Shown here: one piece after another, positions 38,056 to 49,779 of the stretch
Layout: every line of letters begins with the position of its first letter
Numbering within the stretch: position 1 is the first letter of the stretch
Source: Maea johnstoni
Lineage: Eukaryota; Annelida; Polychaeta; Spionida; Magelonidae
Assembly: GCA_963942565.1 (NCBI GenBank)
Contig: OZ012697.1
Coordinates: 13,848,943-13,912,942 of the forward strand
DNA length: 64,000 nt
Direction of reading: 5' to 3'
The notes under the pieces: model-generated
The model's database searches: none
The model's input: only the letters and a program-made list of their open reading frames with translations
What the model was told of the DNA's origin: nothing
Made by a program: the position numbers and the translations under genes

Positions 38056-38574
38056 ATGCTCACACTGGAAATACACCCCAGGCTTTGACCATGGCTTGAA
38101 GTTGCCCAAATGTGCCTCTCTGTGGTAATCTTGGGGAAGTAGAATATCAAATTCCCTAGCTAGGTTGACTTGAAGATGGGAAAGTTGAAACAGACTACTC
38201 AATCATTCACTTAAGGAGTTCAAAAAAAGCAGCCATCTGTTGAACTCATTCTATGACCCTATGCCCAACACTTGTTTATACTTTTTCTACAATCACTTCA
38301 TTGTAGATAAACATTTCCAGTGTACTGCAGTGCAATACACAGTGTTGATATACTTTTAAAACTGAATTGTAATTCAGAGACTTTCCATTGACAATGGTAT
38401 CACAATGGACGTCAGGTGTTTAATAAAAGTAATGTGAAGGGTGTCTTCTCCAAGTCTAAAATTTTATTTTTATAACTGCTGAAGGTTTTGTTATTTGTGA
38501 TGTAACTGCTAAGATTTTTGTGGTTTATTTTCACAAAATAAAAAGTTGAAACCTTAGGAACTTGTGTATTCTTG

Positions 38575-38722
38575 TTGAGCATGCCCCAGGGGTGGGGCAT
38601 ACTGCCACAGATTTGGTCCCTGCCAGTGCTATTTATTGATTTTTTCCTGAGCAGTATCCCCGCATGTCCCGGCCCCCCCCCCCCCCCCCCCTCCCGGGGA
38701 TTCAATTTACTGGTGCATTATA
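38575..38722. mobile_element. Poly-C element end (inverted ATGCACCAGTCAATTG family), copy 3
   Basis: A C-run at 38672-38691 is followed by 'tcccggggattcaattta' and 'ctggtgcat'. It is the complement of the end at 32486. Confidence 0.55.
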
Positions 38723-38798
38723 ACCGCCTCAACTCATTTTACTTGCCATTTAATTATTTCAAAGCTGTTGTGAAATGACGGTGTTGCGATAGCAGGGT

Positions 38799-40052
38799 CC
38801 CAGCAAACATCACGGTATTGGCCCGGTACAGGCTTTATACCGGCTTGTACCACTTGTACCGTATACAGTTTAACCGTATCGGGCCGGTACCGGTACTATA
38901 CCGTTTAGTACCGGCAATTTGACGGTACAAGCCGATACAAAAACGGTACTGTTTTGCGGTATGAAGCCGTTACAAGTATACCGCACAATCCCACAATGCA
39001 CTTCACCAGCAGAAGCAGCTATATTGGATGTTTTGCCACATGCTTACAGTAAAAATACATTTCTCTCTCTCCTCTTCTCCAACTGGACAACAATCCGTTG
39101 TGGTAAGTTTGTTTGAATGTTCATTTATCACTTGCCACATTACCTTTATAATCCCAGTTAGGGTTAGATTATAGAAATGAAAACTTTTAAGGAAATATGG
39201 AGCCTAATTGTGTAAGAGGATATAAGAGCATGGGAACTGATCAACTAATAACAAAGGGAATCTATCATTATAGCAATAACTCCACTATTACTCTTATAAG
39301 AGCATTAAACTTACCACCAAATTAAAGAGCATCCAATAATACATAAGATAGTAAAGTTGCATAATTGTTGATTGGAAATTGTGTGATAGAGAAATGATAG
39401 AAAATTAAATAATTTGATCAGGGAAAATAGCACAAGTTTCCGAATGTGCCCAATTTAGCTATAAGTTATAAACTACTGATCCTAGAGCTTAAATTCTACC
39501 ATCAAATTAAAGAGCATACAATTTTACATTATATAGTAAAGTTTCATAATTGTAAATTAAATCATTTTTGTATTTTCCAGATTTTTCCTTTTTCATATCG
39601 GCCCTGTATCGGCCCGATACTGAATTGGTACCGGGCCGAAACCGTATAAACTATACAGGGCCAGTACTGGGCCATTACAGTCGAAATTGTATCGGCCCTG
39701 TATCGGCCCGATACTGAAGTGGTACCGGGCCGATATTGTATAAACTGTAGCGGGCCTGTACTGGGCCATTACACTCATTGTATCGGCCCTGTATCGGCCC
39801 GGTACAGAATTGGTACCGGGCCGATACCGTATAAACTATACCGGGCCAGTACTGGGCCATTACGGTCAGCATTGTATCGGCCCTGTATCGGCCCGGTACC
39901 GGGTCGGTACCGGGCCGATACCGTAAAACTGTATCGGCCCTGTACAAAAAACGCGTGCAAAACGTACCGGGCCGATACTGGCGTGCGGTATCGGGCCGTT
40001 ACCGTAGCCGGTATTGGCCCATTACAGGGCCAATACCGTATTGTTAGCTGGG
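38799..40052. mobile_element. TIR element with internal ~93-bp GGCCCG tandem array
   Basis: Inverted ends CCCAGCAAACA...ACGGTATTGGCCC and CCCAGCTAACA...ACGGTATTGGCCC. On the right (39595-40038) four to five units of 90-95 bp carry 'tatcggccctgtatcggccc', 'ggtaccgggccgata' and 'agtactgggccattac'. A shorter related GC patch lies inside the left end (38810-38990), with an AT-rich core 39120-39590. All frames through the array are open only because of the repeat. Superfamily not recognised; no clear target repeat. Confidence 0.75.
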
Positions 40053-40679
40053 GTGCAACATAGGTTCCAAAACATTTCTTGCTGAGCATGGCAAGCTGCC
40101 CCTTAAGTTTACTTGCCCACGCTGGCACTTCCACTTGTCCCCCAACCCTGTTTCACTAAGGTGAGTTACTTTGCGGGGACTCTGCCAAAAGACATTTCTT
40201 GCCGAGCGGGGCAAGTAAGGGTCTTGTTCTGGTTGCCAGATTGCCATTTTTGCCGAATTCACTTGCAAAGGGGCAAGTGGTTATTTGGCACGCTGGACAG
40301 GTTGAAATCGTAGCAATTGTTGTGCCATTAACTTTTGGTTAATCACTACTCATACTGTGTGGTTATTTCACAAATATTTTCGAGATTCACGAGCATTTAA
40401 AGCTTTGCTTTGTAGTCACATTATAATTAAAGTGTTATCCTCCATGTTTTAAGAGATTCAGTAATCATCAAGTTTGTTTTTGTTAAAATTCTTGTTTTTT
40501 TCCTCGTATTTATATAAAAAAGATAATTTCATACTAGCCACATTCAGTGCCGGTCGTATCATTATGACAATATCTCATACCATTTGTCTATCCACTGCTG
40601 GGCGGCAGATTGGGCTAATCATAAACAAGTAAATAGGATTTTGGCATGAGGATTTGGGTGTTATTCACTATCCCCGCCC

Positions 40680-40826
40680 CGTGCCCCGGCCTATATCGTC
40701 GCTCTACTAATTAGTTATGTCCCCACCCTGCGGGCCAGCATTTTGGTGTACTAAACAGGATAAGCCCGGCATCGCCCGGCCATTTCCCGGCCCCCCCCCT
40801 CCCGGGGATTCAATTGACTGGTGCAT
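40680..40826. mobile_element. Poly-C element end (ATGCACCAGTCAATTG family), copy 4
   Basis: 'ccccgccccgtgccccggcc' through 'cccctcccggggattcaatt', then 'gactggtgcat'. Inverted relative to copy 1; it abuts the next element at 40828. Confidence 0.55.
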
Positions 40827-41499
40827 AAGGCAGCCACAGAGGGCCTCCATGCATCCCAAGATGCACTCTGTTTTTGACCTCTTCTAAGCACCAGTCTGTG
40901 TCACCAGTGCTTAAAGAGATAGCAGTAGCAGTGAAGCATGGCTTTCCCTTTCTTGCTAATTTTTATTCCTGGCTCATCCCTGATCACAATTTTTGGAAGC
41001 AAATAAAACTTCAAGAAGTAAAACTTACATAGTATGGCAGAATTGAGCGATTCAGGAATTTGGAGGAATGGAAATATCTGACTCACCTAGGGAACTTCTC
41101 CCTTAGACTCACATGATCCTTTACTCAATGGTGCCAGGTTCTTTACTCAAAGATAGCATCTTGATAACAGGAAGTGAAGGAATACACATACTAATAAGTC
41201 CTACACTATTCCCATGAGTAACTGCTAACTGACACAAATGTTGCAATTTCCTGTAAGTGATTAGCACAAACTGATTTCATAGCAATTAGGAAGTCATGGT
41301 TTCTACCCAACAATAAGCTACAAATCAAAGACAAGCCACATAGTATAACTTCCAAGGATTGTTGGAATATACAATAGAAAATTGAAGAAGTTCAATCTTT
41401 GGGAATTGTGACAACTTTTTGAAAGCCAGGAATGAAAATCTAAGCAGGAAAGGGGAGCCCAGCCCCTATTACTGTTATCTCTTAAGGTGGCTGTAAACG

Positions 41500-43070
41500 T
41501 TTCCGGTGGTGAGCAGACTTTCCCTCAAATAATGGCGGATTTCTCCTTATCTGTACACTAAACCCCTAGCAAACTACATATTTTTAGAAAGCTGAGATTC
41601 TAAGGAATACATAGAATATGGATAGGTTGTATGTGCTCCAAATATTTTGAAGAAATTGGGGTCAAAACTTTGACTAATCAATTTTCGGTACATATATCAC
41701 GGCTGACGCAAATCTAAGAGCAGAATCTAAGATAATAACCTGATTTTTTTAATATGTTGAAAAAAACCTTTGTTTCTAGAAATCTAGAAGGGGGTTTTGT
41801 AAAATATGGCCCCTAACTTTTTTTATGGCCATTTATCTAACAACAATTTAGGAAAAAAAATGCTTTTTTGGTTTCTTGATGTTTGACTCACTATAACAAA
41901 TTAACCAGCTAATTGATTAAGATTTGTGTCCAAATTCACGTGAGAGTAAAACTATAGAAATCTAAGCTGAGAAAATGGCAGTTTTGCGTTTTACACAATT
42001 ATTGTAACTATGCAATAACTTGCTACTCCTTTAATGTGTTTCTTTTAGTCCAAGTGGAAAGATAAAGTAACCTTCCAATTGTATTTCACAACTGTCAACA
42101 TTTTCTTCGTCTGAGTTACCTCAAAAATAAATATAAATAAGCACATTTCTGCAACTGCCTGTAAACATAGTTGGTATGCTAATTTTGAGAGCCTCCATAT
42201 ATGGGCATCATGTGACCTCACCCTGGAATCTTGTTTGCATGCTAATGTAATCCATCATAGTTCTAGATTTCTTAATCATTCAAAAAACTGTGCCATCAAA
42301 ATCAATTTTCGGCTATCTAGTTTGTTATGCTAGCAGCCTATTTGACTGCAAGTTTACTGATTTTGCAAATAAAAGCTTGGAATACTTTATCATTTATCTA
42401 AAATAAGCGTGTTGTAGGGCCAAAAGCTTAATACTTTGAAGCTATCACAAGCATAGTTTTCTAACAAAGTGGCTTGTTTTTGTTCATATTTTTGGGCCTT
42501 ATTCGTTGAAGGGGATATGTACCTCTTTCAATATTCCACTTGGTACCTGAGTAAATCAATCTATCTATTTATGAGGGTGCTGCTATTGAGAATAACTTAA
42601 TGCTATGGAGTCATGAAGTAAAATAATTTCACAAACCTATTTTGCTGTATCTGCTTCTACTCTAGAGACAATCCAGTGATCCAAGTTAAATAATCCTGAA
42701 TCAGATAGCTGCACAGTTTCTTAGATGAGCAACTTATGATCCAAGATAGTTTACAGCAGAACACAATATATTCCTTTGTCTTTACTGCTTGAAGTGCTCA
42801 GGGCAAATGACCTTTCCTACCCAGACAGCAGTAAGCCTATGTACGGCACTTCCTCTCAACTCCCAAAATCCTTGAGGATTATGTGTGACACTACACACTG
42901 AGCGGAGACCTGAGGGGATTATGTCCAATTGACACAACACAGATACCTGTATCTATTTCCACAGAACTGAAGCCACAGTGGTAATCAATCACCTAACCCA
43001 ATTGTTCACCTGTAATTCCAATCTTTTTTGTTTCTCTAACTGACTGACAACATTGTTGTGAAAAATACAA
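41500..43070. other. Interior of the TTAA element, no gene seen
   Basis: AT-rich sequence without long frames, tandem repeats or recognisable motifs. Confidence 0.5.
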
Positions 43071-43072
43071 TC

Positions 43073-43860
43073 CAGTGAAATAACCCAATGGAAGAGGTTG
43101 TGAGATAGGTGTTTATATTAACTGTTCAGGAGGGAAATCGCGCTGTTTTGCATGGGGCGCCCGCGGTTGCAAAAATAGGGCTTGTTGTAGTGTGGTTGTG
43201 GGGATCCGTGCGCCGAAACTGATGGCCGGCGCACGGATCCAAGGCCCAAATACAGGGCATCACTGGTTGCACACTCCACAATTGTGGAAGTAAACTGTTT
43301 GAAATCACTTTGTATGTCTTACAGCAATTCTGATTTTTTTCATTAAAGTAACACATGGGGTTCAAACCAGGAATTCAAGAAACACCATCTTAACCCTACT
43401 CCTGATTGATAGCTGGTAGAAAATATCATAACCAAGCGTCCTTAGTCAGCCCATATTCTATGTCATTTCAATATTTACAACTTTTCACTCAAATGACATA
43501 ATCTCACTACTTGCACAGGTGCATTTAACTAGCTAAATTACAATGGTTCTCATCACCATAACTTAAGTAAATTATCATATTAAGTAAATTACCTTGATTC
43601 AGATATTTAAGTAGTTTGATATACTGGCTAGATTTACATTTAATACATCTGACACAACTTAAAAGAGAGCCAAATCTGATTAGATAAATTAGCCATCCAC
43701 GCCAATAGAATACATCTTTTCTAAGGATAAGTTCTGATTTAATACATTACTACAAGTTAATGTTCCTATTCCATACTTAAAAACCCTTCTAAATCCGTGA
43801 AAGGCTGTCAGTAGCGTGTCATGACTGCACGATTCCGGGATAAAGTACATGCAATTACGA
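43073..43860 (+). repeat. ~0.8-kb dispersed repeat, copy 1 (uninterrupted site)
   Basis: Matches 62553-63286 in the same orientation at about 97%, apart from a ~45-bp block (43434-43480) absent from the other. Contains the 39-bp hairpin 'ggatccgtgcgcc...ggcgcacggatcc' at 43202-43240. At 43831-43839 it holds the unbroken GATTCCGGG into which the foldback element inserted in the other copy. Confidence 0.9.
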
Positions 43861-44723
43861 GACGAGTGTAAAGGCTTGGTACAGTATCTGAATTTGGCGC
43901 CAATACTACGCGGTCGATGACGTCAACAATCAGGTCAGCGTGATTTGCCGGCTTGTCAATAGACATTCCTATGGGAAAACCGGCTCAGGTCTAAATGATT
44001 AGGTGTGATTCAATAGATGCCAATGTTTTACTATACTCCCCCCACATGTGCTTGAAGGTCGGACATATGTGTGCCCCTATATCTCGTCTCGCATGCACTA
44101 CTTTTGTACTAGTACGCTGTGAGGACTGATTGCCGTCTGCAGCATATGGTGTGCAGGAATTTGAAAGAAATAGTGTCCGAAAGAGAAGGCGCGCCTGACA
44201 CTTAGATGCGAACCTTTCCATTGAAAACAACTGCAAGCCCTGCTAATCTAATACTACATGTAAAAAATGTGTGTTTTCTGGTATCCGCTTTCTTTCAGGG
44301 CAGATAAAGTTAGCACGTGACCTGGCTAGAAATGAGGCCATCTTTCCAACTAGTCAAACCCACTTGCTGAGGGTGCCAGCTTCAGAGTATGCTAATAAGG
44401 GAACGGCTTGCAGCCGTATTTAAAGGCACTAAGCGTCCAGGCTTCAATTAGTTGATAGCTGAATTATATCTATGGATGTAATTGTACTTATATGGGTGTG
44501 ATTGTCCCATTTTAGTATTGTTAATTACCCAAAGAGCATGGAGGGTCTGTTCAAGCTGGAGGTATGAGAAGGAATGACTCAACATGCAAAGCCCAAGTTT
44601 TCCCATCATATACACACATTGTATTACCTGTTGCTCAAAAACTGGTATGTTTCCTGTTTTTCTCAGACAGCCGGAGCCACATTTTGATTAAGACTAACCC
44701 CCAATACACTATTTTTGAATTAA

Positions 44724-45155
44724 GGTGATGGGTACCATTGCAAGCCAGTTAAAAGCCCTGTCCCAAAACACACCTCAAAGCAGCATAATCCTATAACTAG
44801 GTGTATCTCCAGGTTCCTGAGTGTTATCAGGTAGAGAATATCATCGCCGCGTAAAAATCTTCAGGGGTAAAAAATCAAAAAAAAACTTTTTATTGGGCAT
44901 AGTCAATGATATCACTAAAGTAATTCTGAACCTGCAGTAACCATCACCTGCATAATTAATGAGAATATGTCATTTGAAAAAAAAGTTGTAAATTTTGAAA
45001 TAAAACAATATGGATTGAATAATGACAGGTGGCGATGATATTCTCTACCTGATAACACTCAGGAACCTGGATATACACCTAGTTATAGGATTATGCTGCT
45101 TTGAGGTGTGTTTTGGGACAGGGCTTTTAACTGGCTTGCAATGGTACCCATCACC
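44724..45155. mobile_element. Nested TTAA-flanked element with ~127-bp inverted arms
   Basis: TTAA at 44720-44723 and 45156-45159; arms 44724-44850 and 45029-45155 start GGTGATGGGTACC and differ at one or two positions. The high arm identity suggests a young insertion or arm conversion. It lies inside the larger TTAA element. Confidence 0.85.
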
Positions 45156-45658
45156 TTAATCAAAACATCATTATCTGTGGTGCCATTCCATTTCCTGCCT
45201 CATCTTCACTTGGCAGGTGGGAGGGGCTTATCAGCTAATTGGTCACATGACCAAAACATTGCAGCATGGCTTGAGCCTTCTTTCTGATTCTCAGCTGTCA
45301 CACAAACAAATTTCACAATTCATTGAGTTTGGAGTGGGGTAGAGGTATGGGTTTTTTTTCATATGTAGGGTAAGACCCGGTTCATTAACATAATAGATAT
45401 ATCTCAAAACAGGCCTTCCCTGAGGACGAAACGTTTACGGCCACCTTAAGCACTGGTGACACAGGCTGGTGCTTAGAAGAGGTCAACAAGTATCGAATGG
45501 TGATGCAAGGCATCAATAGTTACTAGCTGGGTCGTAGTTATTTATGATGTACAGTATGATGTTGATAAGATTTGAATTGTTTATCCTTGTTGCTGTCTGT
45601 GGTTTGACCTCAAAGTACACTGAGCTCCTCCCCCATACCTAATGTTTCCTTGATGCCA

Positions 45659-45850
45659 GCAGAGAAATACATCCCCTTGATCCGCAACCCCATAGGTACT
45701 GCATGCTTGCTTCTACGGCATCTGCGCCTCGGGTTATGCGCTGTAGCCTGGGGTGTATTGGTCACGTGATCTGTGCAGTAAGCATGCACTGGCTGGCTGG
45801 GGGATGTCATCCTATCTAGGTCAGATAGTGAGAGGTAGCGAAATTTGATG
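45659..45850. mobile_element. hAT-like MITE fragment, copy 2
   Basis: Starts 'cagagaaatacatccccttg', then 'gatccgcaaccccatagg' and 'cctcgggttatgcgctgtag', as in 47742-48069; the right end is lost. Confidence 0.65.
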
Positions 45851-46788
45851 ATTCACAAGTACGGTTGTAGATGCAAAGCATCAATAGTCAAAAGGCGGGG
45901 CCAATTTATTTATGAACTTGTGAGGGAACCGGATGTATAAAGAACATTAACATTATAGAGGAAAATAATTTATAATGACTTGATTTGTATCATTTTTGTA
46001 GAAATGAAACATATATCGGAATTCTAGGCGCAAGCTGGAGACTTCGAAATCTCTTGGGTGCGAAGCTACTAGGGTACGCATCAGTTTGGTTATGAACCAG
46101 TTTGGTTACGAAGTCTCCTGATTTCATTCTATACACATAGAAGACTAGTGGCAGTCCTATAAGCCGCTTCACGCCAACAATAGATGGTGGGCGATACCAG
46201 TCCCTAATCCGTGACGTGATTGTGAGACTGGCGCTAGTCTATACACACAGTAATTTTTTTCGTAGTAATTTTCCTTCCTATACTGAAAAATATACTTTAT
46301 GTCCGCTTAAAATATTTTATATATTTGAAAACTTCATGCTAAATTAAAATAAGGAAGGCACGATTTTCCGTGGCAAAGGCAACATTTATATTATAACCAA
46401 TCAGAATAGAGAATTATATTCAGTCCGGCCTCAGGATTTAGAGTATGTGACGTCTGCCCATGGACATCTCAAAACAGCTTCCCAGGTAGGCGCGGCCTGA
46501 GGGCCCCGCCAATGACCAGTGCCCACTCACTGTCTACTTCTCTCAGATGCCAGTGGCCTCGCACTGCCATGACAGAGATATGTGTTCTGAGTTGAAATGC
46601 AGACAAAAATACGTAAGCCTAAGTTATTTCCAAGAGACAGCTGAATGAATATATTTGTAATTAAATGTTTCAATAAAAAAGACCTTGCTCACATAGAAAA
46701 TGCATTATCGATACTGGTGTCCCAACAGTAGCGGCTCATAGAACTGGCACTAGTCTAACAGCGATCTCCTTACGCGGATCCTATACCA

Positions 46789-46839
46789 CTAGCGCCAGTC
46801 TCACAAATACGTCACGGATTGTGAGACTGGCGCTAGTCT
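46789..46839. repeat. Hairpin (19-bp arms)
   Basis: 'actagcgccagtctcacaa' and its exact complement flank 'tacgtcacgga'. The half 'gtgagactggcgctagtct' also occurs at 46222-46240. Confidence 0.85.
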
Positions 46840-47741
46840 AGATCGCTGTCACGTACACATACATAACACAACGCCGACGATTTGATTGCAATGATACAAG
46901 TACTTTTATTTCAAAGAAATGTCGGGGGAAAAGAAAGAACGAACCATACAGAAAATCACTTTTAAAATTTTTATTGTGGCAAGACCATCAAGCCTCAGTA
47001 AAAATGGCTCCGCCAGGAGCAATCTCCATGCCTACTTCCGGTACCTAACCGTATTATACTGGGTCGTGAGCGACCCAGCAAAAACAGAGTGCATCTTGGG
47101 ATGCATGGAGGCCCTCTATTGCTGCCTTAGGACTGTTACTTGCTGAACTTCTGGTAGCTACAAGTCCATTGTAGATGCAAGGGATCTATTAGAAATTTGC
47201 CGGGGCAAGTAATTCATTGAAAGAGAAAAGAACTATATGGAAATTAAAAGATTATCATAGAAGAGAGTATCATACAAGTATCTTTTGTCAATTAAAGGGT
47301 GACATTAATGTTATTTGTTAAAAATGTGTTAACATATTGAGTGGTCTCTTTCATCTTTGAAAATGGCATTTTATGAAAAATGTTTGGGTGTCCCTATAAG
47401 TGATTTTTGAGGGATTTGGTGTCCAAATGAGCCCAAGATACCTTGCTGTCTAAGATTGTATACCCATCTCTTATACTATTCTTTGAAACTGTGAATGCTT
47501 TAAAGGGGCACTAAAACCTAAAACACATGCCAGCTTATATGAAAGAATAAACACTTTTAAAGTCATCTATTTAAAAGACCCAGCCAAATTTGGCAGAAAT
47601 AGTGTGTATTTAAGTAGTACATTTCCTCCCTTGGGGCAGCCATATCTCACACATTCTGGCACCTGGCTGGGCTGCAGGATGATGTCACATTCACTTGTGC
47701 GCATTGCAGGAAGTGCTGGTATGCAGGCACTGTGTAAAGTC

Positions 47742-48069
47742 CAGAGAAATACATCCTCTTGATCCGCAACCCCATAGGCACAGCATGCTAGTACCTAGGG
47801 TATGTTCGCCTCGGGTTAAGCGATGTAGCCTGGGGAAGTATTGGTCACGTGATTTTTTTCAGAAAGAGGCTGAGAGTAGTAGACAGGGAGTTGGCAATCC
47901 AGAGCCTTATCTCTTTTCGCTGCCTCTATCTAGGTCAGATAGGTTGCTAAGGAGATGGGGTCAGCAGGCAGCAAGGCTGGGGTACACAGGTTATCTATGA
48001 CTCATGTGTGGGAGGCAGCGAAATTTGATGATGCATGCACAGTGCCCACTCCCTGTCTACTACTCTCAG
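47742..48069. mobile_element. hAT-like MITE, copy 3 (full length)
   Basis: 328 bp, ends CAGAGAAATACATCC and GTAGTAGACAGGGAG-type (complement CTACTACTCTCAG). A perfect 8-bp target repeat GTAAAGTC is at 47734-47741 and 48070-48077. Relatives at 35572 and 45659. Confidence 0.85.
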
Positions 48070-48114
48070 GTAAAGTCTGAGTGTTCTCTCTCAGTTAACA
48101 GCTTTTGGCTTCAG

Positions 48115-48291
48115 GAGGTGAATGGACCTGCAGAAGGTGATGATAGCAAAATCATCCAGGTGAATTCATGTGTTGCCTTGGGCTGTACTAATAAAGCTGG
48201 AAGTGGCGTTAGCTTTCACAAGATTCCATGTGATACAGAGACACAGAAATTGTGGCTTATTGCACTTAACCTTCTAAGCCACCTATTCTAA
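48115..48291 (+). pseudogene. THAP zinc-finger fragment
   Basis: The frame reads NSCVALGCTNKAGSGVSFHK then IPCDTETQKLWLIAL before a stop at 48289. It has the first Cys pair (C-x4-C), the VSFHKIP core and the Trp of a THAP domain. The second zinc pair (C-x2-H) and the AVPTIF-type end are missing, as expected if this is a first exon, or it is broken. It lies inside the AAGGGG-ended element, so a transposase origin is more likely than a host THAP gene. Confidence 0.6.
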
Positions 48292-49779
48292 AGCATGCCT
48301 GTGTGTGCTCGTACCATTCTCTGGAAGAGGATTATTAGTTCAATTACAAATTGGAATCAGAATTACTTGGTAGTAATTACAGACAGAGGAGATTCTTTAA
48401 CAAACTTGCTTGTTTTCCTTTAGTATAAAGCTTGCAGCCGAAGAACTCTGAAGAAAATATCATTTTATATTAACTAGTGGACTAGTACGGTAACTAAGCC
48501 CAGATGGCAGTTCTGATTCCAGGTTGATTACACAAAATAGTGGATTCACTCTAAGTAATCTGTTCTAATTGTACATACAACAGCCAGGATTACAATAAAA
48601 AGTGTGACAATTAAATCAATTAGTGCTAGTTTAGCAAAAACTAATTGTTCACCGACAATGTCATTCTAGTCTCAACCCTTCACATGATTTGATTAAATCA
48701 TTATAGCAATCCTTTAAATAAAGATATTCTAAGAAGTCTCAATAAGTGTCCCGACGTTTCACTAGAAATCAACTAGATCATGCAAATCTTAATAAGTTTT
48801 TAAGAATTTCAAGCAATACTAAGAATAAAGATATCAAATTGTCCACAGTCCAAAAAGGATTCTCTATATTTCAATTATCTGTACTCAAGGATAAACTCTT
48901 TACAACAGAGACATTCAGGGGTGGTAGGCATCCTGACAGCCTCAGTATAAGTGTACTTTCAAATCTCCAATCTTCTGTTTCTATATCCAATACCTCAACT
49001 TCATTTTCTGTGGTGTCACCAAAGTCACCCTCTTCTGTCTGAGGTTCAAAGTCAGAAGGGTTGGCATAACTGAACACATTCATATTAAGAAGTAGTAACT
49101 TCTAGCCCTCTTGCAGTGAATGACTGTACTGCAGCAATGGTGGCTGCTGACTCCTGCCCACATGTGAATGATCAGACGTGATTGGCTGATAAGATGGCTG
49201 CCTGCCTTTGTGTCAGGAGGCTCATGGCTCTCAATTACAATATGCATTTGTGCTATTTCTGGGTCAAATGAGCACTCAGGACATGGGATATGTATTATTT
49301 AGGACATAGACAGTGTTATAAGAATGTAATATTCAAAAGGTTTTGTGCCCCTTCGGATAATTTTATGCTATAAACAGATAAATAGTTCTAGCAGGATACC
49401 TGTGTGGAAATGACCGTAATGCTCTTTAAACATCCAGTGTAGCTATGGATATCCCTCCTGCAGTTACCCTTAAAAAAGCTTCAAGAAGTATAACGTACCT
49501 ATTCAACATACCTCTGGCCATCAGAGAAAACCAAAACATTATCCCTCTCATCAATATATATTGGAGGTCAATAGGGTTCAACAATGACCTAGTATTGCTA
49601 GTAGCATATATACTATACTAGTCCTTTTTAAAGTTCTTTGAGTCTGCCCTCATAAAACTTTTACAATGCGTACACCTCCTTTTTACTAGCTTCCATGTTA
49701 CTTACAGCCTACATCATGCCTGTGTCAAACCAAAATCATATTCGCTATTGTGATGATATCTCAGTCATCACATCTAATA

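Larger units (their letters stand above)
41486..45445. mobile_element. TTAA-target DNA transposon, non-autonomous, 3.96 kb
   Basis: Flanked by TTAA at 41482-41485 and 45446-45449, with inverted ends GGTGGCTGTAAACGTTTC and GGTGGCCGTAAACGTTTC. The TTAA duplication occurs in piggyBac and Kolobok elements; ends starting GG suit Kolobok better. No transposase is recognisable. It contains two further units, a repeat shared with 62.5 kb (43073-43839) and a nested TTAA element (44724-45155). Confidence 0.75.
45487..47080. mobile_element. ~1.6-kb insertion of unknown class
   Basis: Its limits come from the interrupted right arm of the older element. It contains a hAT-like MITE fragment (45659-45850), a hairpin (46789-46839) and a partial hAT-MITE end at 46515-46550. 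No coding region recognised; ends and target repeat unclear. Confidence 0.55.
40828..47135. mobile_element. Old inverted-repeat element interrupted by two later insertions
   Basis: The left arm (40828-41000) starts 'ggcagccacagagggcctcc' and includes 'gacctcttctaagcaccag'. The right arm is its complement but lies in three pieces: 41400-41485, 45446-45486 and 47081-47135. The gaps are the TTAA-target element (41486-45445) and a second insertion (45487-47080). Joined up, the element itself would be only about 0.8 kb. Non-coding. Confidence 0.8.
47503..49353 (+). mobile_element. P-element-like unit bearing a THAP fragment
   Basis: Inverted ends AAGGGGCACTAAAACCT (left) and AAGGGGCACAAAACCTT (right). 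Inside is a THAP-type zinc-finger fragment (48168-48270), and at 49083-48871 on the minus strand an acidic 70-residue frame (NVFSYANPSDFEPQTEEGD). THAP fingers are the DNA-binding domain of P-element transposases and of host THAP proteins. No transposase catalytic core is recognised, so the unit is a remnant or non-autonomous. No 8-bp target repeat could be found, which weakens the call. A hAT-like MITE (47742-48069) is inserted in it. Confidence 0.45.

Noticed and set aside
39593-40134. Long frames on both strands rich in 'YRPCIGPVPGRYRAD'-like repeats
   Set aside because: They follow the GGCCCG tandem array and are open because the monomer lacks stops in several frames. No independent sign of a protein.
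47503-48291. Host THAP4-like gene (THAP4 lies near HDLBP in human)
   Set aside because: Only half a THAP domain is present and it is enclosed by transposon-type inverted ends, so synteny alone is too weak.
48746-49042. 98-codon plus-strand frame MSRRFTRNQLDHANLNKF
   Set aside because: Overlaps an acidic minus-strand frame in the THAP-bearing element; Ser/Thr-rich without a domain. Neither is strong enough to call as a gene.
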